DNA from: DASRHT01 sp035650355
GTDB lineage: Bacteria > Chloroflexota > Ktedonobacteria > Ktedonobacterales > Ktedonobacteraceae
Length of the DNA stretch: 64,000 nt
Direction of reading: 5' to 3'
Assembly: GCA_035650355.1 (NCBI GenBank)
Contig: DASRHT010000090.1
Coordinates: forward strand, 1-64,000
Below, piece after piece: positions 34,709 to 43,039 of this stretch. The notes beneath the pieces are model-generated. The model was not told the origin of the DNA. It did not search any database and saw nothing but the letters and a program-made list of their open reading frames with translations. Position 1 is the stretch's first letter; every line of letters starts with the position of its first letter. A program made the position numbers and the translations under genes.

Positions 34709-36793
34709 ATGGTCAACACATCTGCTGTTAACGCGTTAAACGCTGCCAATCCCACCTATGCCTATATCAATGCTTTTGTCGATGAACTGCAACGAGCGGG
34801 GTTACGCAATGTGGTAATCTGTCCGGGCTCCCGCTCGACGCCTCTGGCGATGGTCTTCGCGGCCCATCCCGCTATTCGCGCCTGGATGCATGTGGACGAA
34901 CGTTCAGCCGCCTTCTTCGGCCTGGGCATGGCGAAACGCCTGAAGCAGCCGGTCGCGCTCGTCTGCACCTCCGGCACCGCGGCAGCAAACTTCCTGCCCG
35001 CGCTCGTCGAGGCAAAGCTGACGCATGTGCCCTTGCTGGCACTAACGGCGGACCGTCCGCCCGAGTTGCGCGACTGTGGTGCGCCCCAGGCCGTCGACCA
35101 GAATCACCTCTATGGCACACACGTCAAATGGTTTGTTGACGTTGCGCTGCCGGAAGCGACCAACGCGGCTTTACAGTATATCCGCACGCTTGCTTGCCGT
35201 TCTGTCGCACTCACAATGGCCGTACCCGCCGGTCCCGTTCATCTCAACATGCCATTTCGCGAGCCGTTGACGCCCGCCGCCTTAGCCGATCAGCCGCTAC
35301 CTCCGGTCGAACAGCGCGATCCCATTGCCTGGCAGGGACGACCCGATAACATCCCCTATGTCGCCGTCAATCAGGCCATGCTTGCCCTTCCGACCGCAAC
35401 AGAAATCGCGCACCTGTCCAATCTAATAGGGCAGGCACCGTGCGGCCTGATCATCGTCGGACCCATCGACCATCCCGCTCTGACGCTGCCCCTGGTGCAG
35501 CTTGCTCAACACACCGGCTATCCAATCCTGGCCGATCCGCTCTCGCAATTGCGCAACGGCGACCATGACAAAAGCAATATCATCACCAGCTACGACGCCT
35601 TTTTACGGCTCGACTCCTTTGTAGAGCGAGCGCGCCCCGAACTTATATTGCGCTTCGGCGCCATGCCAACCGCCAAGCCGCTACTGCTCTACTTAAAGCG
35701 TTACGCCTCGTGTCCGCACATCGTCATCGACAGTCACGGCTGCTGGAACGAGCCAACGCAGCTCGCCTCCGCATTCGTGCATACCGAGCCCGCCGCCCTC
35801 TGCTCTGCCCTCCTGGCGACCTCTGTAGGGGCAGGGCTTGCCCCTGCCCAGCCTGCCCCTTCACCGCCGTGGCGACGAGATTTATCGCGTCCGATTTATC
35901 GCCCCACAGGAGAAACGCCAGGCGTAGCCCCTACCGGCGAACATGAGGTGGTGTCGGGAACAGGGCAACCGCCAGGGATTGCCCCTACCAATGGCTCAGG
36001 CGCTTTCCCCAATCGATCAGATTGGCTCACATTATGGCAACGGGCCGATGAAGTAACGCGGGAGACGCTCTACGCCGCCATCCAGGACTTCACGGAGCCA
36101 TTCGAGGGGCGTATCTTCACCGAACTCAACGAACTGCTGCCCGAAGACGCCACGCTTTATGTCGGCAATAGCATGCCCGTGCGTGACATGGATACCTTCT
36201 TCTGGGGCAGTGAGCGACGAGTGCGTTGCATCGGCAATCGGGGAGGCAACGGCATCGACGGCGTCATTTCCAGCGCGCTAGGTGTCAGTGCTGCCTCTCA
36301 CCGGGCCGAGCCAATCGAACAGGAAGCGGGTCCTCATCGAGCCAAGCCAACCGAGCAGGACGCAGGCGATTATCAAGGGGAGCCGACCGTGCTGGTAATC
36401 GGCGATCTCTCCTTCTTCCACGACCTCAACGGCCTGCTCGCCGCCCAACTGCACCGTCTCAACCTCACCATTGTCCTGGTCAACAACGACGGTGGCGGCA
36501 TCTTCTCATTCCTGCCGCAAGCCGCCTACCCTGAGCATTTCGAACAGCTCTTCGGCACCCCTACCGGTCTCGACTTCTGCCCGGTCGTACAAATGTACGG
36601 CGGCACATTCAATCGCGCCGCGAATTGGGAAGAATTTCGTATAGCCATTAATGCTGGTCTCGACGCAGGCGGTCTGCGCGTCATCGAACTTTCAACCGAC
36701 CGCTCCACCAACGTCACCCTGCACCGCCAATTGTGGCAACTGGTCGAAAATGGGCTACGCAGACGCGTCTACCCTGAAGAGGGGCAGAATTGA
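34709..36793 (+). CDS. menD: MenD (SEPHCHC synthase), enlarged by repeat-derived insertions
   Basis: A thiamine-diphosphate enzyme joining isochorismate and 2-oxoglutarate. Conserved parts are CPGSRSTPLA, HVDERSAAFF (catalytic Glu), TSGTAAANF, VGNSMPVRDMD, GNRGGNGIDG and the cofactor motif GDLSFFHDLNGL ending VNNDGGGIFSF. At 694 residues it is about 100 longer than usual. The excess lies in two places: about residues 371-433 (beginning VGAGLAPAQPAP), encoded by a dispersed hairpin repeat, and about 528-558 (Glu/Pro-rich, just before VLVIGDLSFF). The frame is preserved through both. Both insertions fall between conserved blocks, so the enzyme may still work. Confidence 0.9.
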   Translation: MVNTSAVNALNAANPTYAYINAFVDELQRAGLRNVVICPGSRSTPLAMVFAAHPAIRAWMHVDERSAAFFGLGMAKRLKQPVALVCTSGTAAANFLPALVEAKLTHVPLLALTADRPPELRDCGAPQAVDQNHLYGTHVKWFVDVALPEATNAALQYIRTLACRSVALTMAVPAGPVHLNMPFREPLTPAALADQPLPPVEQRDPIAWQGRPDNIPYVAVNQAMLALPTATEIAHLSNLIGQAPCGLIIVGPIDHPALTLPLVQLAQHTGYPILADPLSQLRNGDHDKSNIITSYDAFLRLDSFVERARPELILRFGAMPTAKPLLLYLKRYASCPHIVIDSHGCWNEPTQLASAFVHTEPAALCSALLATSVGAGLAPAQPAPSPPWRRDLSRPIYRPTGETPGVAPTGEHEVVSGTGQPPGIAPTNGSGAFPNRSDWLTLWQRADEVTRETLYAAIQDFTEPFEGRIFTELNELLPEDATLYVGNSMPVRDMDTFFWGSERRVRCIGNRGGNGIDGVISSALGVSAASHRAEPIEQEAGPHRAKPTEQDAGDYQGEPTVLVIGDLSFFHDLNGLLAAQLHRLNLTIVLVNNDGGGIFSFLPQAAYPEHFEQLFGTPTGLDFCPVVQMYGGTFNRAANWEEFRIAINAGLDAGGLRVIELSTDRSTNVTLHRQLWQLVENGLRRRVYPEEGQN
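35825..35998. repeat. dispersed hairpin repeat inside the menD coding sequence
   Basis: GTAGGGGCAGGGCTTGCCCC opens a stretch that includes GCGTAGCCCCTACC and ends CAGGGATTGCCCCTACC. The same blocks occur in spacers at 28683, 37020, 38077 and 46557. Here they are translated in frame. Confidence 0.75.
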
Positions 36794-37182
36794 AATGACA
36801 AGAATCAGCACCGCCATGCCAACCCGATTGATCGTGTCCGCGAGGGGAGGCCGAACGGGAATGACAAAAGCTGGCACTTTCGTAGCGCCGTTCCCCCATC
36901 CATGGTGGCACCGTCACAGGGCAAGCGCAAGGCATGGCCCCTACCCATCCCATCCCGCCATTATCCCCCATCGCGGGCACCGCCCCAGGGCAGGGGGTGA
37001 TGGGCGAACGGCAGGGCGTCTGGGTAGGGGCAATCCCTCGCGGTTGCCCTGCTGGGCTCGTCCCTACGGGATTTGTGGTAAGAGAGCATTGCCGAGGGAG
37101 GACGGGCGCTGAAGCGGACGCCGTGAACTGCGTCGCCACGGCAGGCATGGCAATTTATTTGTTATGAAAAGGATGGCAGAAT
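36794..37182. repeat. repeat-rich spacer between menD and menH
   Basis: 390 bases without a gene. From about 36895 to 37080 there are several members of the dispersed family (CAGGGCAAGCGCAAGGCATGGCCCC, GTAGGGGCAATCCC, GGTTGCCCTGCTGGGC, GTCCCTACGG). Reading frames in it are repeat translations, not genes. Confidence 0.65.
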
Positions 37183-38019
37183 GTGATAGTCCAACATATT
37201 CACGTCAATGGCGTGCGGTTTGGTGTGGTGACGAGCGGCGAGACGAGGCAGGGGAGGGGGACGCTGGTGCTGTTGCATGGCTTTACTGGCAGCGCGAGCG
37301 GGTGGGGTGGTCTGCTGGGTGAGCTGGCTCGTGGTGGGTGGCGGATCATCGCGCTGGATATGCTTGGTCATGGGCAATCCGACGCGCCAGCAGATCCCGC
37401 ACGCTACACAATGGAGCATTGCCAGGAAGACATTATTGCCGTGCTGCATGAACTGGATGTGAACGAAGGCGAGGCGGTCTTGCTTGGCTATTCGATGGGC
37501 GGGCGGATCGCGCTTTACTGTGCCTTCTCCGGCTTCTTTCGTGCGCTCATCCTGGAGAGCGCCTCGCCGGGGCTGGCCGATGCAGCAGAGCGAGAGCAGC
37601 GGCGGAGCAGCGATTTGGCGCTGGCCGCAAGCATCGAGCGTGAGGGCGTAGAGGCATTCGTTGAGCGTTGGGAAAATCTGCCCCTGTTTGCCACGCAGCG
37701 CAACTTGCCCGCAGCGCAACGAGCCGCGTTACATGCGCAGCGCCTGAACAATCGCCCCGCCGGACTGGCGAACAGCCTGCGCGGAGTCGGCACCGGAGAA
37801 CAGCCTGCATTGCATCACCGACTACCAGAACTCAACATCCCCGTGTTGCTGCTGGCGGGCGAACTCGACACAAAGTTCTGTATCATTGCGCGCCAGATGG
37901 CGCAATTATTGCCTCGGGCACAACTGTCCATCGTGCCAGCCGCCGGACATACCGTACACCTGGAGCAGCCCACAGCTTTTATTGCTCTGGTAACAGAATT
38001 CTGCACATCTGTGCTATGA
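37183..38019 (+). CDS. menH: MenH (SHCHC synthase)
   Basis: A 278-residue alpha/beta hydrolase in the position expected for 2-succinyl-6-hydroxy-2,4-cyclohexadiene-1-carboxylate synthase, which eliminates pyruvate from the MenD product. It shows LHGFTGSASGW (oxyanion loop), nucleophile Ser104 in GYSMGGR, Asp in AGELDTKF, and His in AAGHTVHLEQP. A GYSMGGR nucleophile elbow and these flanks are typical of MenH. The start codon is GTG with AAAGGA-like bases upstream. It is separated from menD by a repeat-filled 390-bp spacer, so expression may be lower than for the first two genes. Confidence 0.88.
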   Translation: MIVQHIHVNGVRFGVVTSGETRQGRGTLVLLHGFTGSASGWGGLLGELARGGWRIIALDMLGHGQSDAPADPARYTMEHCQEDIIAVLHELDVNEGEAVLLGYSMGGRIALYCAFSGFFRALILESASPGLADAAEREQRRSSDLALAASIEREGVEAFVERWENLPLFATQRNLPAAQRAALHAQRLNNRPAGLANSLRGVGTGEQPALHHRLPELNIPVLLLAGELDTKFCIIARQMAQLLPRAQLSIVPAAGHTVHLEQPTAFIALVTEFCTSVL

Positions 38020-38032
38020 TTTAAAGAGACAA

Positions 38033-38112
38033 GCTGCTAGCAGGGCAGGAACAAGCCCTGTCAGCCGCGTTCCAACGCTGCTAGCAGGGCAGGGGCAAGC
38101 CCTGCCCCTACG
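38033..38112. repeat. dispersed hairpin repeat, two direct copies
   Basis: GCTGCTAGCAGGGCAGG occurs at 38033 and again at 38077, each followed by (G)CAAGCCCTG; the second ends GCCCCTACG. It lies in the menH-menB spacer. Confidence 0.65.
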
Positions 38113-38136
38113 TTTATTATGTTAAGGAGAGAACGT

Positions 38137-38955
38137 ATGACCGTCGAATGGGAGAATGTGCGCGATTACACCGATATCATTCTGGAGAAGGCGCAGGGGA
38201 TGGGGAAAATTACTATCAACCGGCCAGAGGTTCACAACGCCTTCCGTCCCGAGACTTTGACAGAGTTGATCGATGCCTTCAACTATTGTCGTGAAGATCC
38301 TCAAATTGGCGTCGTTATTTTTACCGGCAAGGGCGATAGAGCCTTCTGCTCCGGCGGTGATCAGCGCGTGCGGGGCGAAGGTGGCTATGTTGGCGGCGAT
38401 GGCGTGCCCCGCTTGAATGCGCTCGACCTGCAAAAGGTCATTAAATACATTCCCAAGCCGGTGATTGCAATGGTGGCGGGCTATGCCATCGGTGGCGGTC
38501 ATGTGCTGCAACTGCTTTGTGACCTTACGATTGCCGCGGATAATGCGCGCTTTGGGCAAGCCGGTCCAAGAGTGGGCAGCTTCGATGCTGGCTGGGGCGC
38601 AACCTATATGGCGCGCGTCGTCGGCCACAAAAAGGCGCGCGAAATCTGGTACCTCTGCCGCCAGTACAGCGCCCAGGAGGCTCTGGACATGGGCTTAATC
38701 AATACGGTCGTGCCCCTGGAGCGATTGGAAGAGGAGACCGTCCAGTGGGCCAGCGAACTGCTGGAGAAAAGCCCGATTGCCCTGCGCTTCCTCAAGGCTG
38801 CTTTTAACGCCGATACCGATGGCCTCGCGGGCCTTCAGGATCTCGCCGGCGACGCCACCATGCTTTTCTATATGACCGAAGAAGGGAAAGAGGGCCGCAA
38901 CGCTTTCGTGGAGAAGCGCAAGCCAGACTTTTCGAAGTTCCCGCGCCTGCCATAG
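38137..38955 (+). CDS. menB: MenB (1,4-dihydroxy-2-naphthoyl-CoA synthase)
   Basis: A 272-residue crotonase-fold enzyme that closes the second ring of the naphthoquinone from o-succinylbenzoyl-CoA. Conserved elements are ITINRPEVHNAFRPET, AFCSGGDQRVRGEGGYVG, the oxyanion GGGHVLQLLCDLTIAADNA, GPRVGSFDAGWG (the segment carrying the active-site Asp) and the C-terminal EGRNAFVEKRKPDFSKFPR. The sequence around GDQ/GGYVG identifies MenB among crotonases. AAGGAGAG sets the start at 38137; six in-frame codons upstream are excluded. MenB needs the MenE product, encoded two genes later. Confidence 0.95.
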   Translation: MTVEWENVRDYTDIILEKAQGMGKITINRPEVHNAFRPETLTELIDAFNYCREDPQIGVVIFTGKGDRAFCSGGDQRVRGEGGYVGGDGVPRLNALDLQKVIKYIPKPVIAMVAGYAIGGGHVLQLLCDLTIAADNARFGQAGPRVGSFDAGWGATYMARVVGHKKAREIWYLCRQYSAQEALDMGLINTVVPLERLEEETVQWASELLEKSPIALRFLKAAFNADTDGLAGLQDLAGDATMLFYMTEEGKEGRNAFVEKRKPDFSKFPRLP

Positions 38956-38965
38956 TCATTGCCAC

Positions 38966-39055
38966 TTGACATTTTCGGGTATGACGCCTATACAGCCCTC
39001 AAAGGGAGCGACGAGAGCCAGTGACTTTCTCGACCCGCTTGAGGGTACTGAAAAG
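38966..39055 (+). promoter_or_regulatory. internal promoter with operator-like element before menC
   Basis: TTGACA (38966-38971), 17-bp spacer, TATACA (38989-38994), directly followed by CCCTCAAAGGGAGCG and, 30 bp later, CTCGACCCGCTTGAGGGTACTGAAA. CCCTCAA and TTGAGGG are inverted repeats. The same arrangement and the same 26-base block occur in reverse orientation at 48030-48121. Confidence 0.7.
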
Positions 39056-39062
39056 TAATACG

Positions 39063-40214
39063 ATGACGATTATCGACACCCAATGGCGCTCGTATCGTCT
39101 GCCTTTGCGGAGCAGCTTCACCACGGCCCATGACGTGCTGGCTGCCCGCGAGGGCACGATAGTTGAGATTATCACCGACGAGGGCATTACCGGCATAGGG
39201 GAGATCGCGCCCATCCCTGCGTTCGGCAACAGTACCCTGGTCCAGGCCGTCGCCCCGCTTCCGGCAATGGCGACGCAGTTGCAATCGTTGCAACTCAACG
39301 AAGCTTTAGATTGTATCTCCGCCGCCATAAAAGCTGATGCCATTCCTGCTGCTACCGCCTGTGGCCTGGAGATTGCCCTCCTTGATGCGCTCGGCAAATT
39401 AGACGGGTGTACCGTCGGTGAGTTGTTGTTGCGTAGCAGTGATAGCATGCCTTTACCTTCACTTGATCATGCTCTCCCTCGCTCCGCCATCGCTGTCAAC
39501 GCCATTATTGGTGCGGCGACCGTCGAAACTGCCATCACAGCAGTGCGGCAGGCGGTCGCGGCAGGCTTTGGCTGTGTCAAGCTCAAAGTGGGTCGCGATA
39601 CCGGAGAGGCAATCGAGCGGGTCGCTGCCGTGCGCGAGGCTATCGGCCCCGCCGTTCACTTGCGCCTGGATGCTAATGAAGCCTGGAGTATTGAGCAGGC
39701 GCGTGAGATCCTCAACGGGTGTGCGGGCTACGATATTCAATATGTTGAGCAGCCACTCAGGGCAGACGATCTGGCGGGGATGTACAAATTACGTCAGGAA
39801 GTTTCCGTATCTATAGCCGTCGATGAGGCATTGCATAATCTGGCAAGCGTGCGACAGGCGCTTTCGCTGGAGGCTGCTGATATTTTCATTATCAAGCCCC
39901 AGCTTGTGGGAGGGCTGCGAACGAGCCGGCAGATTATACGTGAGGCGGCGGATCGGGGTGTGCAATGCGTTGTAACTAGCTCAATCGAGTCCGGCATTGG
40001 ATTGGTAGCCGCGCTACATCTTGCCGCAGCATCTCCTGAGATCACGCTGGAATGCGGCCTTGCCACGTTACACCTGCTGGCGGATGACCTGCTGGCGGAC
40101 GATCTGCCCATCCATCATGGCAGCCTTGCCGTTCCCACCGCTCCTGGCCTGGGCGTGCGCCTGGATAGAAGCGCATTGGAACGATACACATTGCCGACGG
40201 GAGGCCACGTATGA
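39063..40214 (+). CDS. menC: MenC (o-succinylbenzoate synthase)
   Basis: A 383-residue enolase-superfamily enzyme that dehydrates SHCHC to o-succinylbenzoate. The N-terminus is typical (TQWRSYRLPLRSSF). The barrel has the catalytic Lys in VKLKVGRDTG, metal ligands in RLDANEAW, YVEQPL and VDEAL, and the second Lys in FIIKPQLVGG. The start at 39063 gives the usual N-terminus; a GTG at 39021 is possible but would put the hairpin element into the coding region. The stop overlaps the start of menE by 4 bp (ATGA), which indicates translational coupling. It has its own upstream promoter. Confidence 0.92.
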   Translation: MTIIDTQWRSYRLPLRSSFTTAHDVLAAREGTIVEIITDEGITGIGEIAPIPAFGNSTLVQAVAPLPAMATQLQSLQLNEALDCISAAIKADAIPAATACGLEIALLDALGKLDGCTVGELLLRSSDSMPLPSLDHALPRSAIAVNAIIGAATVETAITAVRQAVAAGFGCVKLKVGRDTGEAIERVAAVREAIGPAVHLRLDANEAWSIEQAREILNGCAGYDIQYVEQPLRADDLAGMYKLRQEVSVSIAVDEALHNLASVRQALSLEAADIFIIKPQLVGGLRTSRQIIREAADRGVQCVVTSSIESGIGLVAALHLAAASPEITLECGLATLHLLADDLLADDLPIHHGSLAVPTAPGLGVRLDRSALERYTLPTGGHV

Positions 40215-41725
40215 ACACAGCGGAACCAACCCTCTTGCCGAACTGGCTGATGCGCTGCGCCGAAAACGCGCCTGAACGCCTGACATTGTGCTGCGGACAG
40301 CTCCGGTGGACCTTCGCCGAACTTGATCGCCAAGCGCAGCATCTTGCCCGGCAGCTTGCCGCGCTCAACGTACGAGAGGGGAGCCGCGTGGCGCTGCTCG
40401 CCGCCAATAGCCCCGCTTATGTCGTCTGCGTCCACGCTCTCACGCGCCTCGGAGCGATCCTTGTGCCGCTGAATACGCGCCTCACGCAGGAAGAGCTATC
40501 CTGGCAGGTAAGCGATGTACAGGCAAGCCTGTTGCTAAGCGATAACCATTATGCCGAAGTGGCGGCGAACATAAAGTTGCCTGATCAGCCTTCTGCCATC
40601 CTGGCTATGGAGCGTAATAATGCTGTATTGCAGGGGATAGATAAAACCGAAGTTCCTCAGCGCACTTTGATTGATCTGAGCGCGACTCAGGCGATTATGT
40701 ATACCTCCGGCACCACCGGACTACCCAAAGGCGTGCTTATCACCTACGGCATGCAGTGGTGGAACGCCGTTGGTTCCGCGCTCAACCTCGGCCATCACCC
40801 CGATGATTGCTGGCTTGCCTGCCTTCCGCTCTTCCATATCGGTGGCCTCTCGATCCTCTTCCGTAGCATCATCTACGGCATCAGCGTCGTCCTGCTGGAG
40901 AAATTCGATCCTGTAGCAGTCAATCGAGCAATCTACGAGGAGAGAGTGACCATCATCTCGGTGGTTGCCGTTATGCTGCAACGTATGCTCGTGGCACTCG
41001 ACGACGCGCAAACAAACGCGCGTTATCCCGAAGCTTTGCGTTGCGTCCTGCTGGGAGGCGGACCCGCGCCGCGCCCACTTTTAGAAGATTGCGCCAGTCG
41101 GAACATTCCCGTGGTGCAGACGTACGGCTTGACCGAAGCCTGTTCGCAGGCCGTCACGCTTTCGCCCGCCGACGCCTTGCGCAAGCTGGGCTCCGCCGGA
41201 CGCCCTCTCATGCCGGTGCAGTTACGCATCATGGACGATGCTTTGCCCGTACCAGCCAACGCGCCGGGCATCATTTACCTCAAGGGACCAACAATCACGC
41301 CAGGTTACGCCGCCCGTCCCGAAGCGACTGCGCTGGCGTTGCGCGATGGCTGGCTCTCCACCGGCGATATCGGCTACCTTGATGAGGAGGGCTATCTCTA
41401 CGTCCTCGACCGTCGCTCTGATCTGATCATCTCCGGCGGCGAAAACGTCTATCCAGCCGAGATCGAGTCCGTGCTCTTAGCCCATCCAGACGTCGAAGAA
41501 GCAGGCGTGTGCGGACAAGCTGATCAGCAGTGGGGGCAGGTCCCTATCGCCTTTGTGCGCCTGCATGCTGGCAGCTCTATTGGTGCGGAGACACTGCTAG
41601 ACCATGCCGCGCAACGTCTCGCCCGTTACAAACTGCCGAGGGCCGTTTACGTTGTCGCTCAGTTGCCACGCAACTCGGCAGGCAAGCTGATCCGCAGAGA
41701 ACTGGGGCGATTGCTGGAAAAATGA
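40211..41725 (+). CDS. menE: MenE (o-succinylbenzoate-CoA ligase)
   Basis: A 504-residue acyl-adenylate-forming ligase that activates o-succinylbenzoate with ATP and CoA. The phosphate-binding motif is IMYTSGTTGLPKGVLI. Further motifs are QTYGLTEACSQ, DGWLSTGDIGYLDEEGYLYVLDRRSDLIISGGENVYPAEIE and the C-terminal catalytic Lys in LPRNSAGKLIRREL. It overlaps menC by 4 bp and is the last gene of the cluster. The prenyl transferase (MenA) and the methylase (MenG/UbiE) are not in the cluster. Confidence 0.93.
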   Translation: MNTAEPTLLPNWLMRCAENAPERLTLCCGQLRWTFAELDRQAQHLARQLAALNVREGSRVALLAANSPAYVVCVHALTRLGAILVPLNTRLTQEELSWQVSDVQASLLLSDNHYAEVAANIKLPDQPSAILAMERNNAVLQGIDKTEVPQRTLIDLSATQAIMYTSGTTGLPKGVLITYGMQWWNAVGSALNLGHHPDDCWLACLPLFHIGGLSILFRSIIYGISVVLLEKFDPVAVNRAIYEERVTIISVVAVMLQRMLVALDDAQTNARYPEALRCVLLGGGPAPRPLLEDCASRNIPVVQTYGLTEACSQAVTLSPADALRKLGSAGRPLMPVQLRIMDDALPVPANAPGIIYLKGPTITPGYAARPEATALALRDGWLSTGDIGYLDEEGYLYVLDRRSDLIISGGENVYPAEIESVLLAHPDVEEAGVCGQADQQWGQVPIAFVRLHAGSSIGAETLLDHAAQRLARYKLPRAVYVVAQLPRNSAGKLIRRELGRLLEK

Positions 41726-41809
41726 ACGTCTGCCGCAAACGAGCAAGCGTTGTAAACGCTCCATTGTCACAAACGGGCAAATGCCGTAAATGACGTGGGA
41801 GGCATTTAG

Positions 41810-42628
41810 CTATTTGCGTACAGCGACGACTTCCAGATATTCCGCAGGAGCTACCAGTGTGCCATCATGCGCGAGATTTGCTTGCTCGACTATCGCAAGC
41901 AGGTCGCAGGCAAAACGCTCCTGGTTCGTCGCGTCAAGCGTCTTGAAGGTCGTTACAATGGGACCAAAACAGGCACTAAAGACTTCGAGCCAGTGCTGGG
42001 TCGAACGATAACGCCAGAAAAAGTTCCGTTTCTTCGTCTCAAGAGAGCTGACGCGATCCCCAAAAAGCTCGCGTACGCGCTCTTCGGTTCCCCAGAGCGT
42101 GGGTGGTCTGATATCAGCGGCGGAAGGGATATACACTGCAATGGTTTGGAAGATCTGCCCATACAACCCCTCTGGAGTCCAGTTAGCCATGCCAATTTTT
42201 CCACCCGGACGGCACACCCGTGTCAGTTCTGCTGCCACTAATTCCTGTTCGGGCGCAAACATAGCACCGATGGTTGAAAGCACGATGTCAAAGCTGGCAT
42301 CAGGAAAAGAGAGGCGCTGGGCATCGCCCGGGAGAAATGTGATAGGCAAGCGTTCAGCTACGGCCCTCTCACGCGCTCGCTCAAGCAAAGCGGGAACATA
42401 GTCGATACCGGTGACCTGGCACCAGCGGCGCGCGGCTGCAAGGGCGGTGTTGCCGCTACCCGTTGCAACATCGAGGACTTCCTGGTTAGCATGGACATCA
42501 ACCGCCTCACAAAGCAGCTCTCCCATGAGAACAAAGGTCTCCGCAATCACGGAATAGTCGCCTGAAGCCCAGGTCTGCTGTTGCCCTGAGTGAACCGCCG
42601 TCTGGTCGCTATGTGAGAAAGGTTGCAT
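41810..42628 (-). CDS. class I SAM-dependent methyltransferase
   Basis: A 272-residue methyltransferase. The SAM-binding motif I is EVLDVATGSGNTALAAARR (about residues 48-66), with the acidic motif II VTGIDY and the later FDIVLSTIGAMFAP. It resembles the UbiE/COQ5-like general group, but the sequence after motif III does not allow a substrate call. Although it is next to the menaquinone cluster it runs in the opposite direction, and a role as MenG is not supported. The start at 42628 has AAGGAG about 10 nt upstream; the ATG two codons earlier is too close to it. Confidence 0.85.
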   Translation of the reverse strand: MQPFSHSDQTAVHSGQQQTWASGDYSVIAETFVLMGELLCEAVDVHANQEVLDVATGSGNTALAAARRWCQVTGIDYVPALLERARERAVAERLPITFLPGDAQRLSFPDASFDIVLSTIGAMFAPEQELVAAELTRVCRPGGKIGMANWTPEGLYGQIFQTIAVYIPSAADIRPPTLWGTEERVRELFGDRVSSLETKKRNFFWRYRSTQHWLEVFSACFGPIVTTFKTLDATNQERFACDLLAIVEQANLAHDGTLVAPAEYLEVVAVRK

Positions 42629-42807
42629 GTGCATGCGTCTCCTTAATATAGTGTGGATCTGGCCATCAATCTCATGCAGGTATGTTTCGATATGAGATGG
42701 ATGAGCTTTTATGAAGAAACGTTCAAGGCTAAACCCTATCTTAACGTATTTAGCCATTTTCAGGATACTAAAAAGCACATGTGTTGTCAACAAATTACAG
42801 AATAAGA

Positions 42808-42985
42808 ACAGGGTTTTTCAGTTTTCGTCTTGCTCGCAGGACGAAGCCCTGCGAGCAAGGGGAGAGAGGTGCTGGCAACGCCGCATCGCGGCGTTGCCAG
42901 CACCTCTCTCCCCTTGCCCAGCGCCCCGAACGGGGCGCGAATCCCGTTGGCAGGAGCCAGAGGAGAGGGAGGCGCGAACCTCTCC
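42808..42985. mobile_element. MITE-like element, copy D (right end lost or diverged)
   Basis: The left end CAGGGTTTTTCAG, then CGTCTTGCTCGCAGG, a perfect 30-bp palindrome (arms 42854-42883 and 42887-42916) and CGCCCCGAACGGGGCG match copy C. The expected right inverted repeat is not found; the right boundary is approximate. Confidence 0.65.
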
Positions 42986-43039
42986 CTCTTGAGATCATCA
43001 TAAACGTATAATTACAGCGTAATATCAATTACGTTGTAA

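Noticed and set aside
36934..37167. Forward frame in the menD-menH spacer
   Set aside because: It is the translation of dispersed hairpin repeats, with no ribosome site.
41810..42628. MenG/UbiE (menaquinone methylase)
   Set aside because: It lies beside the men cluster but runs in the opposite direction and lacks sequence features beyond a general class I methyltransferase.
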